Source of the DNA: Pseudodesulfovibrio senegalensis
GTDB lineage: Bacteria; Desulfobacterota; Desulfovibrionia; Desulfovibrionales; Desulfovibrionaceae
Assembly (NCBI RefSeq): GCF_008830225.1
Contig: NZ_WAIE01000001.1
Location: 682,001 to 746,000 of the forward strand
DNA: 64,000 bases
Reading direction: 5' to 3'
The translations under genes and the position numbers were made by a program. How positions within the stretch are numbered: position 1 is the stretch's first letter; each line of letters starts with the position of its first letter. Positions 1 through 12,332 of this stretch are shown piece after piece. The notes under the pieces are model-generated. The model was given only the letters and a program-made list of their open reading frames with translations. It was not told the origin of the DNA and made no database searches.

Positions 1-144
1 GGAATCACTCTGTTCGGCATGGTCTTTTCGGGTGAAGACGCGTCCGGAGCCGGGCGTTGGCTGGGAGTTATCGGCGCGTTTGATGGTGTTTTTTCGGGCG
101 CGGGCCTGATTTTGTTCCCCTTCGTGTACGGCGGGGAAGAGTAG
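1..144 (+). CDS. ccmB: Heme exporter protein CcmB, C-terminal end (partial)
   Basis: An open frame enters from the left edge and stops at TAG 142-144, giving the last 47 residues of a protein. The piece is hydrophobic with Gly/Ala-rich membrane character and a short acidic end (GGEE). CcmB is the membrane subunit of the CcmAB ABC transporter that works with CcmC in cytochrome c maturation. The assignment rests mainly on position: the stop overlaps the region just before a clear ccmC, and ccmA-ccmB-ccmC-ccmD is the usual order. The fragment alone is too short for a firm call. Confidence 0.6.
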   Translation, partial: GITLFGMVFSGEDASGAGRWLGVIGAFDGVFSGAGLILFPFVYGGEE

Positions 145-164
145 TGTTATTCGGAGTTTGTCGC

Positions 165-830
165 ATGGATAAGGTGAAAATACTGGCCCTGCTATCCGTT
201 CCGGCTCTGGTCCTGCACCAGTGGATGATCTGGTTCTATGCGCCTGTGGCGCAGTCCGGCCCGGTCCAGAAGATTTTTTATATGCATCTTCCCTGTTCGT
301 GGTGGGCGCTGGTGAGCTTCTTTTTCGTGTTCTTTGCCAGCGGCATGTACCTGCTGACTCGCAATGACCGCTACGATCGTCTGGCCGCGGCCTCTGCCGA
401 GGTCGGCGTGCTGCTGGCCACGCTGGCGCTCGGCACGGGGTCCACCTGGGCGCGGGCCGAGTGGGGGCATTGGTGGGTATGGGACCCCAAGCTGACCACC
501 ACCCTGATCATGTGGTATGTGTATGCCGGGTATCTGGTTTTGCGGGCATCGCCCGTGGGCGGCAACCGCAAGGCCGTTATTTGTGCGGTGCTGGGGGTGG
601 TCGCCTTTTTGGACGTGCCCTTGGTGTTTTTCGCCTCCAAATTGTGGGGCAGCGCGCATCCGGACGGTCTGGCCCGCGAGGGCGGCGGTATGCTGGCCTC
701 CATGTGGTACACGGTTTTTGCCGGGCTGGGCGCGTTCGGTTTCGTGTGGGGCGCGTTGCTTGTCTCGCGCATCCGCCAACTGGGGCTGCGTGCGCGGCTG
801 GACGCCATGCTCGTATGGGACGAAGACTGA
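165..830 (+). CDS. ccmC: Cytochrome c maturation protein CcmC (heme-handling membrane protein)
   Basis: CcmC binds heme on the periplasmic side of the inner membrane and loads it onto CcmE. The 221-residue product has about six hydrophobic segments and the tryptophan-rich signature WGHWWVWD near residues 100-107. Candidate axial heme ligands are His41 (in YMHLP) and His165 (in SAHPDG), placed as in known CcmC proteins. I chose ATG 165 because GGAG lies eight bases upstream; a GTG at 144 overlapping the ccmB stop is in frame but lacks a ribosome site. Length is normal for the family. It sits in a ccmB-ccmC-ccmD operon. Confidence 0.95.
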   Translation: MDKVKILALLSVPALVLHQWMIWFYAPVAQSGPVQKIFYMHLPCSWWALVSFFFVFFASGMYLLTRNDRYDRLAAASAEVGVLLATLALGTGSTWARAEWGHWWVWDPKLTTTLIMWYVYAGYLVLRASPVGGNRKAVICAVLGVVAFLDVPLVFFASKLWGSAHPDGLAREGGGMLASMWYTVFAGLGAFGFVWGALLVSRIRQLGLRARLDAMLVWDED

Positions 831-928
831 ACACTGCAGGATTGTTGAACCAATAAACAACACGAAGGCAGGGGCCGGGTGGCGCAGCATTCGCCATCCC
901 CCTGCAACTACCTGACAACGGAGCAATC

Positions 929-1078
929 ATGTCTGTGGCAACATATCTTTTTACGGCAAACATCATCGTCTGGACGGGGATCGCCGGGTACGTGGTTTTT
1001 CTGGCCTCACGGTCGGCGACCCTTGAGAAACGTGTGCGTCAGCTCGAACTTCTGGGGGCGGACAATGACGAAAGCTAG
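929..1078 (+). CDS. ccmD: CcmD-like small membrane protein (49 aa)
   Basis: A 49-residue frame with one N-terminal transmembrane segment (about residues 10-27) followed by a charged, probably helical tail (LEKRVRQLE). CcmD proteins are poorly conserved in sequence, but this single-helix layout and the position directly after ccmC are typical; CcmD helps release holo-CcmE from CcmC. ACGGAG lies just upstream of the ATG. The 3' end overlaps the next gene by 14 bases, which suggests translational coupling. Identification is by context and topology. Confidence 0.75.
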   Translation: MSVATYLFTANIIVWTGIAGYVVFLASRSATLEKRVRQLELLGADNDES

Positions 1079-1643
1079 CAACGTGTTCGGCCGCAAGCTG
1101 GTCCTGCTTGTCTGTGGGCTCAGCCTGCTGACCATATTTGGTGTTTCCATTGTCTACCGGGCCAACCATCCGAACATGGCTGTGCACGCCAAGAAGAAAA
1201 CCAGCGCAATGGGAGCCATGGCCTCGGGCATGGGCGGTCTTCAGGCCATGATGGCCAAGGCCGAGACCGAACCGGACAACGTGGAAAATCTCATGGAACT
1301 GGCCAACGCGTTTCTGATGATGCGCGCCTGGGACCGTGCATTGGTGTTTCTGGAGCGCGCCAAGGCGTTGCAGCCGGATAACGTGATCATTCTCAAAAGC
1401 GTAGGAATTTGCTATTTTCAGAAGCAGATGCATGAAAAGGCCGTGGAGGTCTATGAGCGGATTCTGGCCCAGCAACCCGATGACGCGTTATCCCATTACA
1501 ATCTGGGCATAATATTCAAGCATTATCTCAACGACCCCCAAGGAGCCGTCAGGCATTTCCGGGCTGTTGTCGAAATGCCGAACGCCGATGAGGAAATGAA
1601 GAAACACGCGCAGGCGGAACTCAACGAGCTTGAAAAAATGTAA
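1065..1643 (+). CDS. Membrane-anchored TPR protein, probable cytochrome c biogenesis factor
   Basis: The 192-residue product has an N-terminal membrane anchor (about residues 11-29) and then TPR-type helical repeats (residues about 60-180), seen as repeated A-x-x-x-x-P-D and alternating amphipathic helices. TPR proteins of the NrfG/CcmH/CycH class present apocytochrome to the heme ligation machinery, and the location after ccmD suggests that role. The start at ATG 1065 overlaps the end of ccmD and has a GGGGGCGG stretch just before it. A longer frame exists upstream but would overlap all of ccmD. The role in cytochrome c maturation is inferred from context. Confidence 0.75.
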   Translation: MTKASNVFGRKLVLLVCGLSLLTIFGVSIVYRANHPNMAVHAKKKTSAMGAMASGMGGLQAMMAKAETEPDNVENLMELANAFLMMRAWDRALVFLERAKALQPDNVIILKSVGICYFQKQMHEKAVEVYERILAQQPDDALSHYNLGIIFKHYLNDPQGAVRHFRAVVEMPNADEEMKKHAQAELNELEKM

Positions 1644-1681
1644 TTGTCCGAAATAATTGTCTTAATGTAAATGGGTCATTA

Positions 1682-1709
1682 TTGACAAGTTTGGTAATTT
1701 CTCTAAAAT
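1682..1709 (+). promoter_or_regulatory. Sigma70-like promoter for the liv operon
   Basis: TTGACA (1682-1687) and TAAAAT (1704-1709) are separated by 16 bases: a perfect -35 and a near-consensus -10 in the only substantial gap before livK. The predicted leader is over 100 bases and contains a 7-bp hairpin (CAGAAGG 1761-1767 with CCTTCTG 1779-1785). No known riboswitch was recognised in the leader. Confidence 0.65.
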
Positions 1710-1830
1710 AAAGAACTTCCGCCACTTGTTCTTTACAATCGATCGTAGCGTGTATGGAAGCAGAAGGCTGTCGCTTTTCCTTCTGATTCACAAACCGTTG
1801 GAACCATTACGTTTATAGGAGAGGACCGTT

Positions 1831-2979
1831 ATGAGAGGGAAATGGAGTTTGGTAGTGTTCGCAATGGCGATCATGGCGTTTGCCGTGGCTGGTTGCGGCG
1901 GTGGAGAGGAAAAGAAAGCCGAAGAAGCTCCCGCCAAGAAGCTTGTTCTCGGTGTTGCCGGCGCCCACAGTGGCGACCTGGCCTCCTACGGTCTGCCGAC
2001 CGTCAATGCTGCCAAGCTGGTAGCTGCTGAAATCAATGCCAAGGGCGGCGTGCTGGGCATGCAGGTCGAAGTTCAGGCACAGGATGACCAGTGCAAGCCT
2101 GAAATGGCCACCAACGCTGCCACCAAGCTGGTCTCCGACGGCGTGAAAATCGTCCTCGGCCATATCTGCTCCGGCGCCACCAAGGCCGCGCTCGAAATTT
2201 ACAAGGACGCCAAGGTCGTGTGCATGTCGCCGTCCGCCACCAACCCGCCGCTGACCCAGTCCGGCGATTACCCCAACTTCTTCCGCACCATCGCTTCGGA
2301 CGATGCCCAGGCGTTGCTCGAAGTTGATTTTGCCAAGAAACTCGGCCTCAAGAACGTGGCCGTGATTCACGACAAGGGTGACTACGGCAAGGGCTTTGCG
2401 GAATTCTGCAAGCAGTTTGCCGAAGCCGATCCCGACATGTCCGTGGTCCTGTTCGAGGGTGTGACCCCCGGCGCGGTGGATTACTCTGCCGTGGTTCAGA
2501 AAATCAAGAATTCCGGCGCTGACGGCGTGATCTTCGGTGGCTATCATCCCGAAGCTTCCAAGATCGTGACCGGCATGCGCAAGAAGGGACTGGAGATTCC
2601 GTTCCTTTCCGACGACGGCGTGAAGGACGATACCTTCATCAAGGTCGCCGGCGAATATGCCGAAGGCGTTTACGCCACCGGTCCCCGCGACATCTCTTCC
2701 AACGAACTGTACTCCGTGGCCGAAGCCGCCCACAAGAAGGAATTCGGTTCCGATCCGGGTGCGTTCTTCTATCAGGCCTACGCTGCTGCCCAGGCCCTGC
2801 TCAACGCTGTTGAGAAGGCCGGTTCCACCGATTATGACAAGGTTGTCGAAGCTCTGCGCACCCAGTATGTGGTTACCCCCCTGGGCAAGATCAAGTTCGA
2901 CAAGCGCGGCGATGCCGAAGGTGTCGGATTCTCCGTGTATCAGGTCAAGAACGGCCAGTATGTGGAACTCGCCAACTAG
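1831..2979 (+). CDS. livK: Branched-chain amino acid ABC transporter, substrate-binding lipoprotein (LivK/LivJ type)
   Basis: This periplasmic binding protein captures leucine, isoleucine, valine or related amino acids for the LivHMGF importer encoded next. The 382-residue product starts with a lipoprotein signal peptide whose lipobox ends in AVAGC, with Cys22 as the lipid-modified residue, followed by a Gly/Glu/Lys linker. The rest is a type I periplasmic-binding fold (PF13458 type), with the ligand loop around SPSATNP. A ribosome site (AGGAGAG) precedes ATG 1831. The exact amino acid cannot be read from the sequence; members of this family also take amides or urea. Confidence 0.93.
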   Translation: MRGKWSLVVFAMAIMAFAVAGCGGGEEKKAEEAPAKKLVLGVAGAHSGDLASYGLPTVNAAKLVAAEINAKGGVLGMQVEVQAQDDQCKPEMATNAATKLVSDGVKIVLGHICSGATKAALEIYKDAKVVCMSPSATNPPLTQSGDYPNFFRTIASDDAQALLEVDFAKKLGLKNVAVIHDKGDYGKGFAEFCKQFAEADPDMSVVLFEGVTPGAVDYSAVVQKIKNSGADGVIFGGYHPEASKIVTGMRKKGLEIPFLSDDGVKDDTFIKVAGEYAEGVYATGPRDISSNELYSVAEAAHKKEFGSDPGAFFYQAYAAAQALLNAVEKAGSTDYDKVVEALRTQYVVTPLGKIKFDKRGDAEGVGFSVYQVKNGQYVELAN

Positions 2980-3008
2980 GGCGGCGCTCGGAAACAATGC
3001 ATGAAACG

Positions 3009-3036
3009 CAGGGGGCAGGCCGCGGCTTGCCCCCTG
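3009..3036 (+). terminator. Hairpin between livK and livH (attenuator or mRNA stabiliser)
   Basis: A perfect 9-bp stem, CAGGGGGCA (3009-3017) with TGCCCCCTG (3028-3036) and a GC-rich loop, lies in the livK-livH gap. It lacks a run of T, so it should terminate only partly or protect the livK mRNA end. Such elements commonly allow more binding protein than membrane protein to be made. It also argues against starting livH at ATG 3001. Confidence 0.55.
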
Positions 3037-3066
3037 ATTGTGTATAGAAACTGGATAGGAAAACTG

Positions 3067-3966
3067 ATGGAATATTTCCTTGAACTTTTTTTCGGGGGCC
3101 TGACCCGCGGCAGCATCTACGCATTGATCGCTTTGGGCTATACCATGGTCTATGGCATCATCGAGCTGATCAACTTCGCTCATGGCGAGATATACATGAT
3201 CGGCGCGTTCACCGGGCTGATCGTGGCCGGGGTGCTGGGAGCCATGGGGTTTCCCACATTCGCCATTCTGGTGCTGGCTGTTGTGGTTGCGGTGATTTAC
3301 TCCGCGGCCTACGGCTTCACCATTGAAAAAATCGCGTACAAGCCCCTGCGCGGCGCTCCGAGGCTCTCGCCTCTGATTTCCGCCATCGGCATGTCCATTT
3401 TCCTGCAGAACTACGTCATGCTGGCCCAGACGTCCGACTTCCTGCCGTTCCCGAGCCTGATCCCCGAATTCGAGGTGCCCGGTCTTAACGGCATCATCAG
3501 CAGTTCGGAACTGGTCATCGTGGTGACCACGGCGCTCGTCTGCATCGGCCTGACCCTGTTCATCAAGTTCGGCAAGCTGGGCAAGGCCATGCGCGCTACG
3601 GCTCAGAACCGGAAAATGGCGCAACTTGTGGGCATCAACGTCAACACCGTGATCTCGGCCACCTTCGTGATCGGTTCGAGCCTTGCCGCCGTGGGCGGCG
3701 TGCTCATTGCCTCGCACATCGGCCAGATCAACTATTACATCGGCTTCATTGCGGGCATCAAGGCGTTCACGGCCGCAGTGCTCGGCGGTATCGGCAGCAT
3801 TCCCGGTGCCATGCTCGGGGCGCTCATCCTCGGTTGGACCGAGGCGTTTGCCACCGGTTACGTGTCATCGGACTACGAGGACGTTTTCGCTTTTGCCCTG
3901 CTGGTCCTGATTCTTATCTTCAGGCCTGCCGGAATCATGGGCAAACAGCCCACGCAGAAAGTGTAG
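3067..3966 (+). CDS. livH: Branched-chain amino acid ABC transporter permease LivH
   Basis: Inner-membrane permease, one half of the translocation channel of the Liv importer. The 299-residue product is highly hydrophobic with about eight membrane segments and begins in the family style (GLTRGSIYALIALGYTMVYG, then INFAHGE). The cytoplasmic coupling loop is the region around AMRATAQNRKMAQLVGI. I chose ATG 3067 because ATAGGA lies upstream and the N-terminus then matches the family; an in-frame ATG at 3001 would translate through the livK-livH hairpin. Confidence 0.93.
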   Translation: MEYFLELFFGGLTRGSIYALIALGYTMVYGIIELINFAHGEIYMIGAFTGLIVAGVLGAMGFPTFAILVLAVVVAVIYSAAYGFTIEKIAYKPLRGAPRLSPLISAIGMSIFLQNYVMLAQTSDFLPFPSLIPEFEVPGLNGIISSSELVIVVTTALVCIGLTLFIKFGKLGKAMRATAQNRKMAQLVGINVNTVISATFVIGSSLAAVGGVLIASHIGQINYYIGFIAGIKAFTAAVLGGIGSIPGAMLGALILGWTEAFATGYVSSDYEDVFAFALLVLILIFRPAGIMGKQPTQKV

Positions 3967-4012
3967 ATAATCGCGCTGCCGCAAGGCGCGCAAGCAATAC
4001 AAGGGATAAACC

Positions 4013-5291
<1,279 letters not shown>

Positions 5292-5299
<8 letters not shown>

Positions 5300-6078
5300 T
5301 CCCGTTCTCAATGTACAGGATATCTGCATGGACTTCGGGGGCATCCGTGCCCTCGACGAGGTCAATCTGGACGTGAACGCGGGCGAGATCGCTGCGCTCA
5401 TCGGCCCCAACGGCGCGGGCAAGACCACCTTCTTCAACTGCATTACCGGCATTTACAAGCCCACGAGCGGCGACGTGCTGGTGGGGCGCGAAGGTGAAAA
5501 GCCCCGGCGCATCAACGGCATCAAACCGAATCTGGTGACCGAGATCGGCATGGCCCGTACGTTCCAGAACATTCGGCTTTTCCCGTCCATGACAACGCTG
5601 GAAAACGTGATGATCGGCACGCACTGCCGCACCAAATCCGGTATCTGGGGCGCTGTTTCCCACAACCGCAGAACACGGCGGGAAGAAACGGAAATCATCG
5701 AAAAGAGTTACCATCTGCTCGAGCTGGTGCACCTGAACGAATACGCCAACGAACTGGCCTGCAACCTGCCGTACGGCAAGCAGCGCAGGCTGGAGATTGC
5801 CCGGGCCATGGCCACGGACCCGTTTCTGCTGCTGCTGGACGAGCCCGCCGCGGGCATGAACCCGCAGGAGACCTCGGAGCTCAAGGATCTTGTTCTGGGC
5901 ATTCGCGAGGAATACTCCATCTCCATCCTGCTTATCGAGCATGACATGAAGATGGTCATGAGCATGTCCGACCGCATCTTCGTGCTGGACTACGGCAGGC
6001 TCATCGCCCACGGCACGCCCAGGGAAGTCAGCGATGATCCCGCAGTGATCAAGGCGTATCTCGGAGAAGGGGACGACG

Positions 6079-6086
<8 letters not shown>
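5292..6086 (+). CDS. livG: Branched-chain amino acid ABC transporter ATP-binding protein LivG
   Basis: Cytoplasmic ATPase powering the Liv importer. The 264-residue product has Walker A GPNGAGKTT (residues 38-46), the degenerate ABC signature LPYGKQRR typical of LivG (about 159-166) and Walker B ending in DEP (183-185), followed by the C-terminal extension seen in LivG. Length is as expected. It overlaps livM at its start and livF at its end by eight bases each, so all five genes are read as one operon. Confidence 0.95.
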
Positions 6087-6795
<709 letters not shown>

Positions 6796-6807
6796 CGAAC
6801 GAAGAAC

Positions 6808-6827
6808 GGCCGGACGCAAGTCCGGCC
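6808..6827 (+). terminator. Probable terminator after livF
   Basis: GGCCGGAC and GTCCGGCC form a perfect 8-bp stem around a GCAA tetraloop, starting 13 bases after the livF stop. Only a short T-containing stretch (TTAATCGT) follows, so termination may be incomplete before guaB. Confidence 0.55.
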
Positions 6828-6831
6828 TTAA

Positions 6832-8322
<1,491 letters not shown>

Positions 8323-8364
8323 CCCAAAGGGTACGCTCTTTGCGGTAATCGGAGAAATATATCT

Positions 8365-9912
8365 ATGCTGAATCAAGACAAGGTAGTCATTCTGGATTTC
8401 GGGTCCCAGTTTACCCAGCTCATTGCGCGGCGCATCCGCGAGGCGGGCGTGTACTCGGAAATCCACCCCTGCAATGTGGACCCGGCCAAGGTCAAGGCCC
8501 TCAATCCTCAGGCCCTGATCCTTTCGGGCGGCCCTTCCAGCGTGCTGGAGGGTGGTTGCCCGGATCTGGCTCCGGAATACCTCGAATGGAACCTGCCCAC
8601 GCTGGGCATATGCTATGGCATGCAGTTGCTGGCCCACAAGCTGGGCGGCAAGGTGGTTTCGTCCAAGGACCGTGAATACGGCCGCGCCGAGTTCGAGGCC
8701 CTGAATGATAGCCCCCTGTTCGACGGCATTGAGAACAGCGACAAGCTGACCGTCTGGATGTCTCATGGCGACCGTGTGCAGTCCATTCCCGACGATTTCG
8801 AGATCATGGGCAAGACCGAGTCCATCGAATTCGCGGCCATGGGCAACCGGGAGCGCAAGATTTATGCGCTGCAGTTCCATCCGGAAGTGGCGCATACCGA
8901 TCAGGGCGCACAGATCATCAACAACTTCCTGTTCAAGGTGGCCGACCTCAAGCCGTCGTGGTCCATGTCCTCGTTCGTGGAAACCTGCATCGAAGACCTC
9001 AAGCGGCAGGTGGGCGACGACAAGGTTGTGCTCGGCCTTTCCGGCGGCATCGACTCCACCGTGGCTGCCGTGCTGCTGCACAAGGCCATCGGCCGCAACC
9101 TGCACTGCATTTTCGTGGACAACGGTTTGCTGCGCATGGGCGAACGCGAGGAAGTCATCGGCTTTCTGGCCGAGCATTTCGACCTCAACGTCAAGGTCGT
9201 GGACGCAGCCGACGAATTCCTCGGCAAGCTCAAGGGCGTTACCGACCCGGAAAAGAAACGCAAGATCATCGGCTACACCTTCATCGACGTGTTCGATCGG
9301 GAGGCCAAGAATATCGATGGCGTCAAGTTCCTGGGACAGGGAACCCTGTACCCGGACGTGATCGAGTCCGAATCCTTCAAGGGGCCTTCGGCCGTGATCA
9401 AGAGCCACCACAACGTGGGCGGCCTGCCCGAGACCATGAATCTCGAACTGGTGGAACCACTGCGCGAACTTTTCAAGGACGAGGTTCGACGCGCGGCCTA
9501 CGAATTGGGACTGCCCGAACACATCATCTGGCGCCATCCCTTCCCGGGTCCGGGTCTTTCCATCCGTATTCTCGGCGAGATCACCGAAGAGCGGCTGCAG
9601 ATCCTGCGCCTTGCCGACCGCATCGTTCAGAACGAACTTATTGCCTCGGACTGGTATCGTAAGGTATGGCAGGGATTCGCGGTTCTTCTTCCCCTGAAGA
9701 CCGTGGGCGTCATGGGCGACGGACGCACCTACGAAAACGTCATTGCATTGCGTATCGTGGACAGCATCGACGCCATGACAGCGGACTGGACCCGCCTGCC
9801 TTCCGAGGTGTTGGCGCGCATGTCCAATCGCATTATCAACGAGGTACAGGGTGTCAACCGTGTGGTTCTGGACATTTCGTCCAAACCGCCGAGCACCATC
9901 GAATGGGAATAA
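8365..9912 (+). CDS. guaA: GMP synthase (glutamine-hydrolysing)
   Basis: Aminates XMP to GMP using ATP and glutamine. The 515-residue product has an N-terminal class I glutamine amidotransferase domain with catalytic Cys83 (GICYGM) and His172/Glu174 (FHPEV). It is followed by the ATP-pyrophosphatase domain with the P-loop SGGIDS (226-231) and the C-terminal dimerisation domain ending in PPSTIEWE, the usual family terminus. Length is normal. It forms a gua operon with guaB. Confidence 0.97.
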   Translation: MLNQDKVVILDFGSQFTQLIARRIREAGVYSEIHPCNVDPAKVKALNPQALILSGGPSSVLEGGCPDLAPEYLEWNLPTLGICYGMQLLAHKLGGKVVSSKDREYGRAEFEALNDSPLFDGIENSDKLTVWMSHGDRVQSIPDDFEIMGKTESIEFAAMGNRERKIYALQFHPEVAHTDQGAQIINNFLFKVADLKPSWSMSSFVETCIEDLKRQVGDDKVVLGLSGGIDSTVAAVLLHKAIGRNLHCIFVDNGLLRMGEREEVIGFLAEHFDLNVKVVDAADEFLGKLKGVTDPEKKRKIIGYTFIDVFDREAKNIDGVKFLGQGTLYPDVIESESFKGPSAVIKSHHNVGGLPETMNLELVEPLRELFKDEVRRAAYELGLPEHIIWRHPFPGPGLSIRILGEITEERLQILRLADRIVQNELIASDWYRKVWQGFAVLLPLKTVGVMGDGRTYENVIALRIVDSIDAMTADWTRLPSEVLARMSNRIINEVQGVNRVVLDISSKPPSTIEWE

Positions 9913-9943
9913 GCCGCACTCACTGCTTGCACAAGGAATTGAT

Positions 9944-10291
9944 ATGTTTGGAATTGGCGGACCTGAACTGCTGATCATCGTTGTTGTTGCCCTCATTGTC
10001 ATCGGCCCGGCCAAGCTGCCGCAAATGATGCGCAGTCTCGGCAAGGGCATGGCGGAATTCAAGCGCATGAGCAATGACGTCAAGAGCACGCTCGATCAGG
10101 AAGTGCAGCAGGCCGAGGCTGATCTGCGCAAGAAAGAGGCCGAGAAGTCTCTTTCCGAGAAAAAATCGAAAGAGACCGCAGAGCCGCAGGAGGAACCCGC
10201 GAAGGATTCCGTTTCCGAGGCCGCGGAAAAGGCAGACACCGCAGTCAAGGCAGAAGCCGGTTCTGAAGAGCAGGGCAAGGAGAGCGCATGA
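9944..10291 (+). CDS. tatB: Twin-arginine translocase subunit, TatB type
   Basis: Component of the Tat system that exports folded proteins. The 115-residue product has a short N-terminal membrane helix with a Glu at position 8 (GGPELLI), a Gly-Pro hinge (IGPAKLP) and an amphipathic helix ([15 protein letters not shown]), followed by a long acidic/lysine-rich tail. Glu8 favours TatB over TatA. AAGGA precedes ATG 9944. It overlaps tatC by four bases. I see no separate tatA in the window. Confidence 0.85.
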   Translation: MFGIGGPELLIIVVVALIVIGPAKLPQMMRSLGKGMAEFKRMSNDVKSTLDQEVQQAEADLRKKEAEKSLSEKKSKETAEPQEEPAKDSVSEAAEKADTAVKAEAGSEEQGKESA

Positions 10292-11640
10292 GCGCGGATA
10301 ATGAATTGACCCCCGGTTCCCCCGATCAGAAAGACAAGGATCAGGAAAACAGGAAACAGGACGAAACAACGCCTGTTTCCCCGGAATCGGAACAGGGCAA
10401 TCCCGCAGAAGAGAATAACGGGGCCGGAGTCGAATCCGGCCCCGATTCCGTGTCTTCCGAAAACCCGGAAGGCACGGCATCCGGTGCCGATGCCGCTGAT
10501 CACGCGGACGATGGTGATGATCCGCAGACGGAAGCCGCGGAGCCGGAATCCGGTGACGGTGGCGGAACCGATGGGCCGGACGAACCCGGCGACGGGGATG
10601 ACGAACCGGACGAGGACGATTCCGAAGCCCAGGGCAGTGCCAGCATGGGACTGCTGGACCATCTGGGCGAGCTGCGCCAGCGTCTGGTGCGCAGCGTGCT
10701 GGCCACGGCCGTGGGCATGATCGCCTGCTACGGTTTTGCCGAAAAGCTGTTTGACATTCTGATGAAGCCCATGAAGGAAGTGCTGGACAAACATGCCGCC
10801 AGCCAGCTCCTTTTGCCCGAGGACTTCTTTGTCAACCTCCAGCAGTCGCTGGAGCAGGTGCTAAGAACCACGGATTTCAAGTATTTCGATCAGTTGCCCG
10901 TGTTCATGGGGGCGCTCAAGAAATCGCTCGGCCCCTTGGCCATGAGCGGCCATTTTCAGTACACCTATCCGGCGGAAGCGTTTTTCGCCCATATCAAGAT
11001 TTCCATTGTGGCGGGCATTTTCCTTATGAGTCCCGTCATTTTCACACAGATATGGGGATTCATCGCCCCGGGCCTGTATGCGCACGAGCGCCGCTGGGTC
11101 ATTCCCATGGCCATCGTGTCCGCCGTGTTTTTTGTTGCAGGTGGCGTTTTCGGATATTTCGTGGTTTTTCCGTTCGGCTTTGATTTCTTTGCCAGCTTCG
11201 CTTCCTCGGAAATCGCGTTTACCCCCAAGCTGAATGAATACCTGAGTTTTTGCCTCAAACTGTTGTTCGCCTTCGGTGTGGTCTTTGAATTGCCGCTGTT
11301 CATATTTTTCCTTGCGCGGCTTGGCGTGGTCACCTCCAAGGGATTGCGGAAGAAACGCAAGTATGCAATTTTGCTTGCATTTGTCACCTCGGCAGTGCTC
11401 ACTCCCCCCGATCCCTTTACCCAGTGTCTCATGGCAGGGCCGCTGATCATTCTGTATGAGCTTGGCGTATGGGTGGCCTATTTCTTTGGCAAGAAGAAGC
11501 CCGCGCCCGAACCGGAGCCTGAAGACGATTCCGAATCCGGGCCCGCCGGGAACGACGACGCCGAGGAAGATGAGACCGTCGAAGACGATGGCAAGCCGGG
11601 CCAGACCGGAGATCAGGGGACGGAGACCAAGGACGAATAA
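10288..11640 (+). CDS. tatC: Twin-arginine translocase subunit TatC with long acidic extensions
   Basis: TatC is the receptor for twin-arginine signal peptides. Residues from about 118 onward match the family: the [12 protein letters not shown] start with its conserved Glu, the periplasmic/cytoplasmic motif LYAHERR, the Glu in GVVFELPL, and six membrane segments. Unusually, residues 1 to about 115 are a low-complexity, strongly acidic, Pro/Gly/Ser-rich region, and the last about 45 residues are also acidic. A typical TatC is about 250 residues, this one 450. An internal ATG at the core ([10 protein letters not shown]) is possible as a start, but ATG 10288 overlaps tatB in the usual coupled manner. 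Confidence 0.92.
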   Translation: MSADNELTPGSPDQKDKDQENRKQDETTPVSPESEQGNPAEENNGAGVESGPDSVSSENPEGTASGADAADHADDGDDPQTEAAEPESGDGGGTDGPDEPGDGDDEPDEDDSEAQGSASMGLLDHLGELRQRLVRSVLATAVGMIACYGFAEKLFDILMKPMKEVLDKHAASQLLLPEDFFVNLQQSLEQVLRTTDFKYFDQLPVFMGALKKSLGPLAMSGHFQYTYPAEAFFAHIKISIVAGIFLMSPVIFTQIWGFIAPGLYAHERRWVIPMAIVSAVFFVAGGVFGYFVVFPFGFDFFASFASSEIAFTPKLNEYLSFCLKLLFAFGVVFELPLFIFFLARLGVVTSKGLRKKRKYAILLAFVTSAVLTPPDPFTQCLMAGPLIILYELGVWVAYFFGKKKPAPEPEPEDDSESGPAGNDDAEEDETVEDDGKPGQTGDQGTETKDE

Positions 11641-11648
11641 TAAGGCTC

Positions 11649-11681
11649 CGGGCCCGGCGAGTGGACTGCTCGGCGGGCCCG
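11649..11681 (+). terminator. Probable terminator after tatC
   Basis: Two 13-base arms (11649-11661 and 11669-11681) pair with a single mismatch around a 7-base loop, eight bases after the tatC stop. A T-rich stretch (TTTTCTTTTC) follows, but some 15 bases downstream, so this is a strong hairpin with a displaced T run. Confidence 0.5.
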
Positions 11682-11744
11682 TGGCTTCGTAGCATATTTT
11701 CTTTTCTGGATTTTTCTTATATTGTCCACAAAAAGGAGGATACG

Positions 11745-12332
11745 GTGAGCAGCCGTGAAGCGTCCGTGAAGCGGACCACCAATGAAACCGATATCGACCT
11801 GCGGCTCGTTCTGGACGGGCAGGGCAGGGCTTCTGTGGGCACCGGGGTCGGGTTTGCCGACCACATGCTTGACCTCATGTGTTTCTGGGGCGGTTTCGAC
11901 CTGGAACTGACCTGCAAGGGTGACCTTGAAATCGACAGCCATCATACCCTGGAGGACATTGCGCTCTGTCTTGGACAGGTGTTGTCCGAGGCCTTGGGAG
12001 ACAAGCAGGGCATTGCCCGCGTAGGCTGGGCCAAGGTCCCCATGGACGAGGCGCTGGCCGAAGTCGTCGTCGATCTTTCCGGCCGACCGTATCTTGTTTA
12101 CGAAGACGCCCTGTTGCCCGACGTGATTGCGGGAGACGAAAAGGACGTCTGGCGTGAATTTTTCAAATCGCTGGCGTACAGGGCAGGAATGAACCTGCAT
12201 ATCAAGTTTGAATACGGCCGCAACGGCCATCATCTTTTGGAGGCCGCGTTCAAGGCGCTCGGCAGGGCTCTCGGAGCAGCCGTGCGGCAGGAACGCCAAG
12301 GGGTTTCCAGTACAAAAGGGAGTCTTGACTGA
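11745..12332 (+). CDS. hisB: Imidazoleglycerol-phosphate dehydratase
   Basis: Catalyses the sixth step of histidine synthesis, forming imidazole acetol phosphate. The 195-residue monofunctional enzyme shows both metal-binding repeats: DSHHTLED (His66, His67, Glu70) and GRNGHHLLE (His162, His163, Glu166), with FADHML around His40. I chose GTG 11745 because a strong AGGAGG (11735-11740) lies four bases upstream and the protein then begins at the family's usual point; an in-frame ATG 11661 lies inside the upstream hairpin. Confidence 0.95.
   Translation: MSSREASVKRTTNETDIDLRLVLDGQGRASVGTGVGFADHMLDLMCFWGGFDLELTCKGDLEIDSHHTLEDIALCLGQVLSEALGDKQGIARVGWAKVPMDEALAEVVVDLSGRPYLVYEDALLPDVIAGDEKDVWREFFKSLAYRAGMNLHIKFEYGRNGHHLLEAAFKALGRALGAAVRQERQGVSSTKGSLD

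Noticed and set aside
3001-3066. An in-frame ATG at 3001 as the livH start
   Set aside because: It would place the livK-livH hairpin inside the coding region, adds residues unlike the family, and lacks a ribosome site, whereas ATG 3067 has one.
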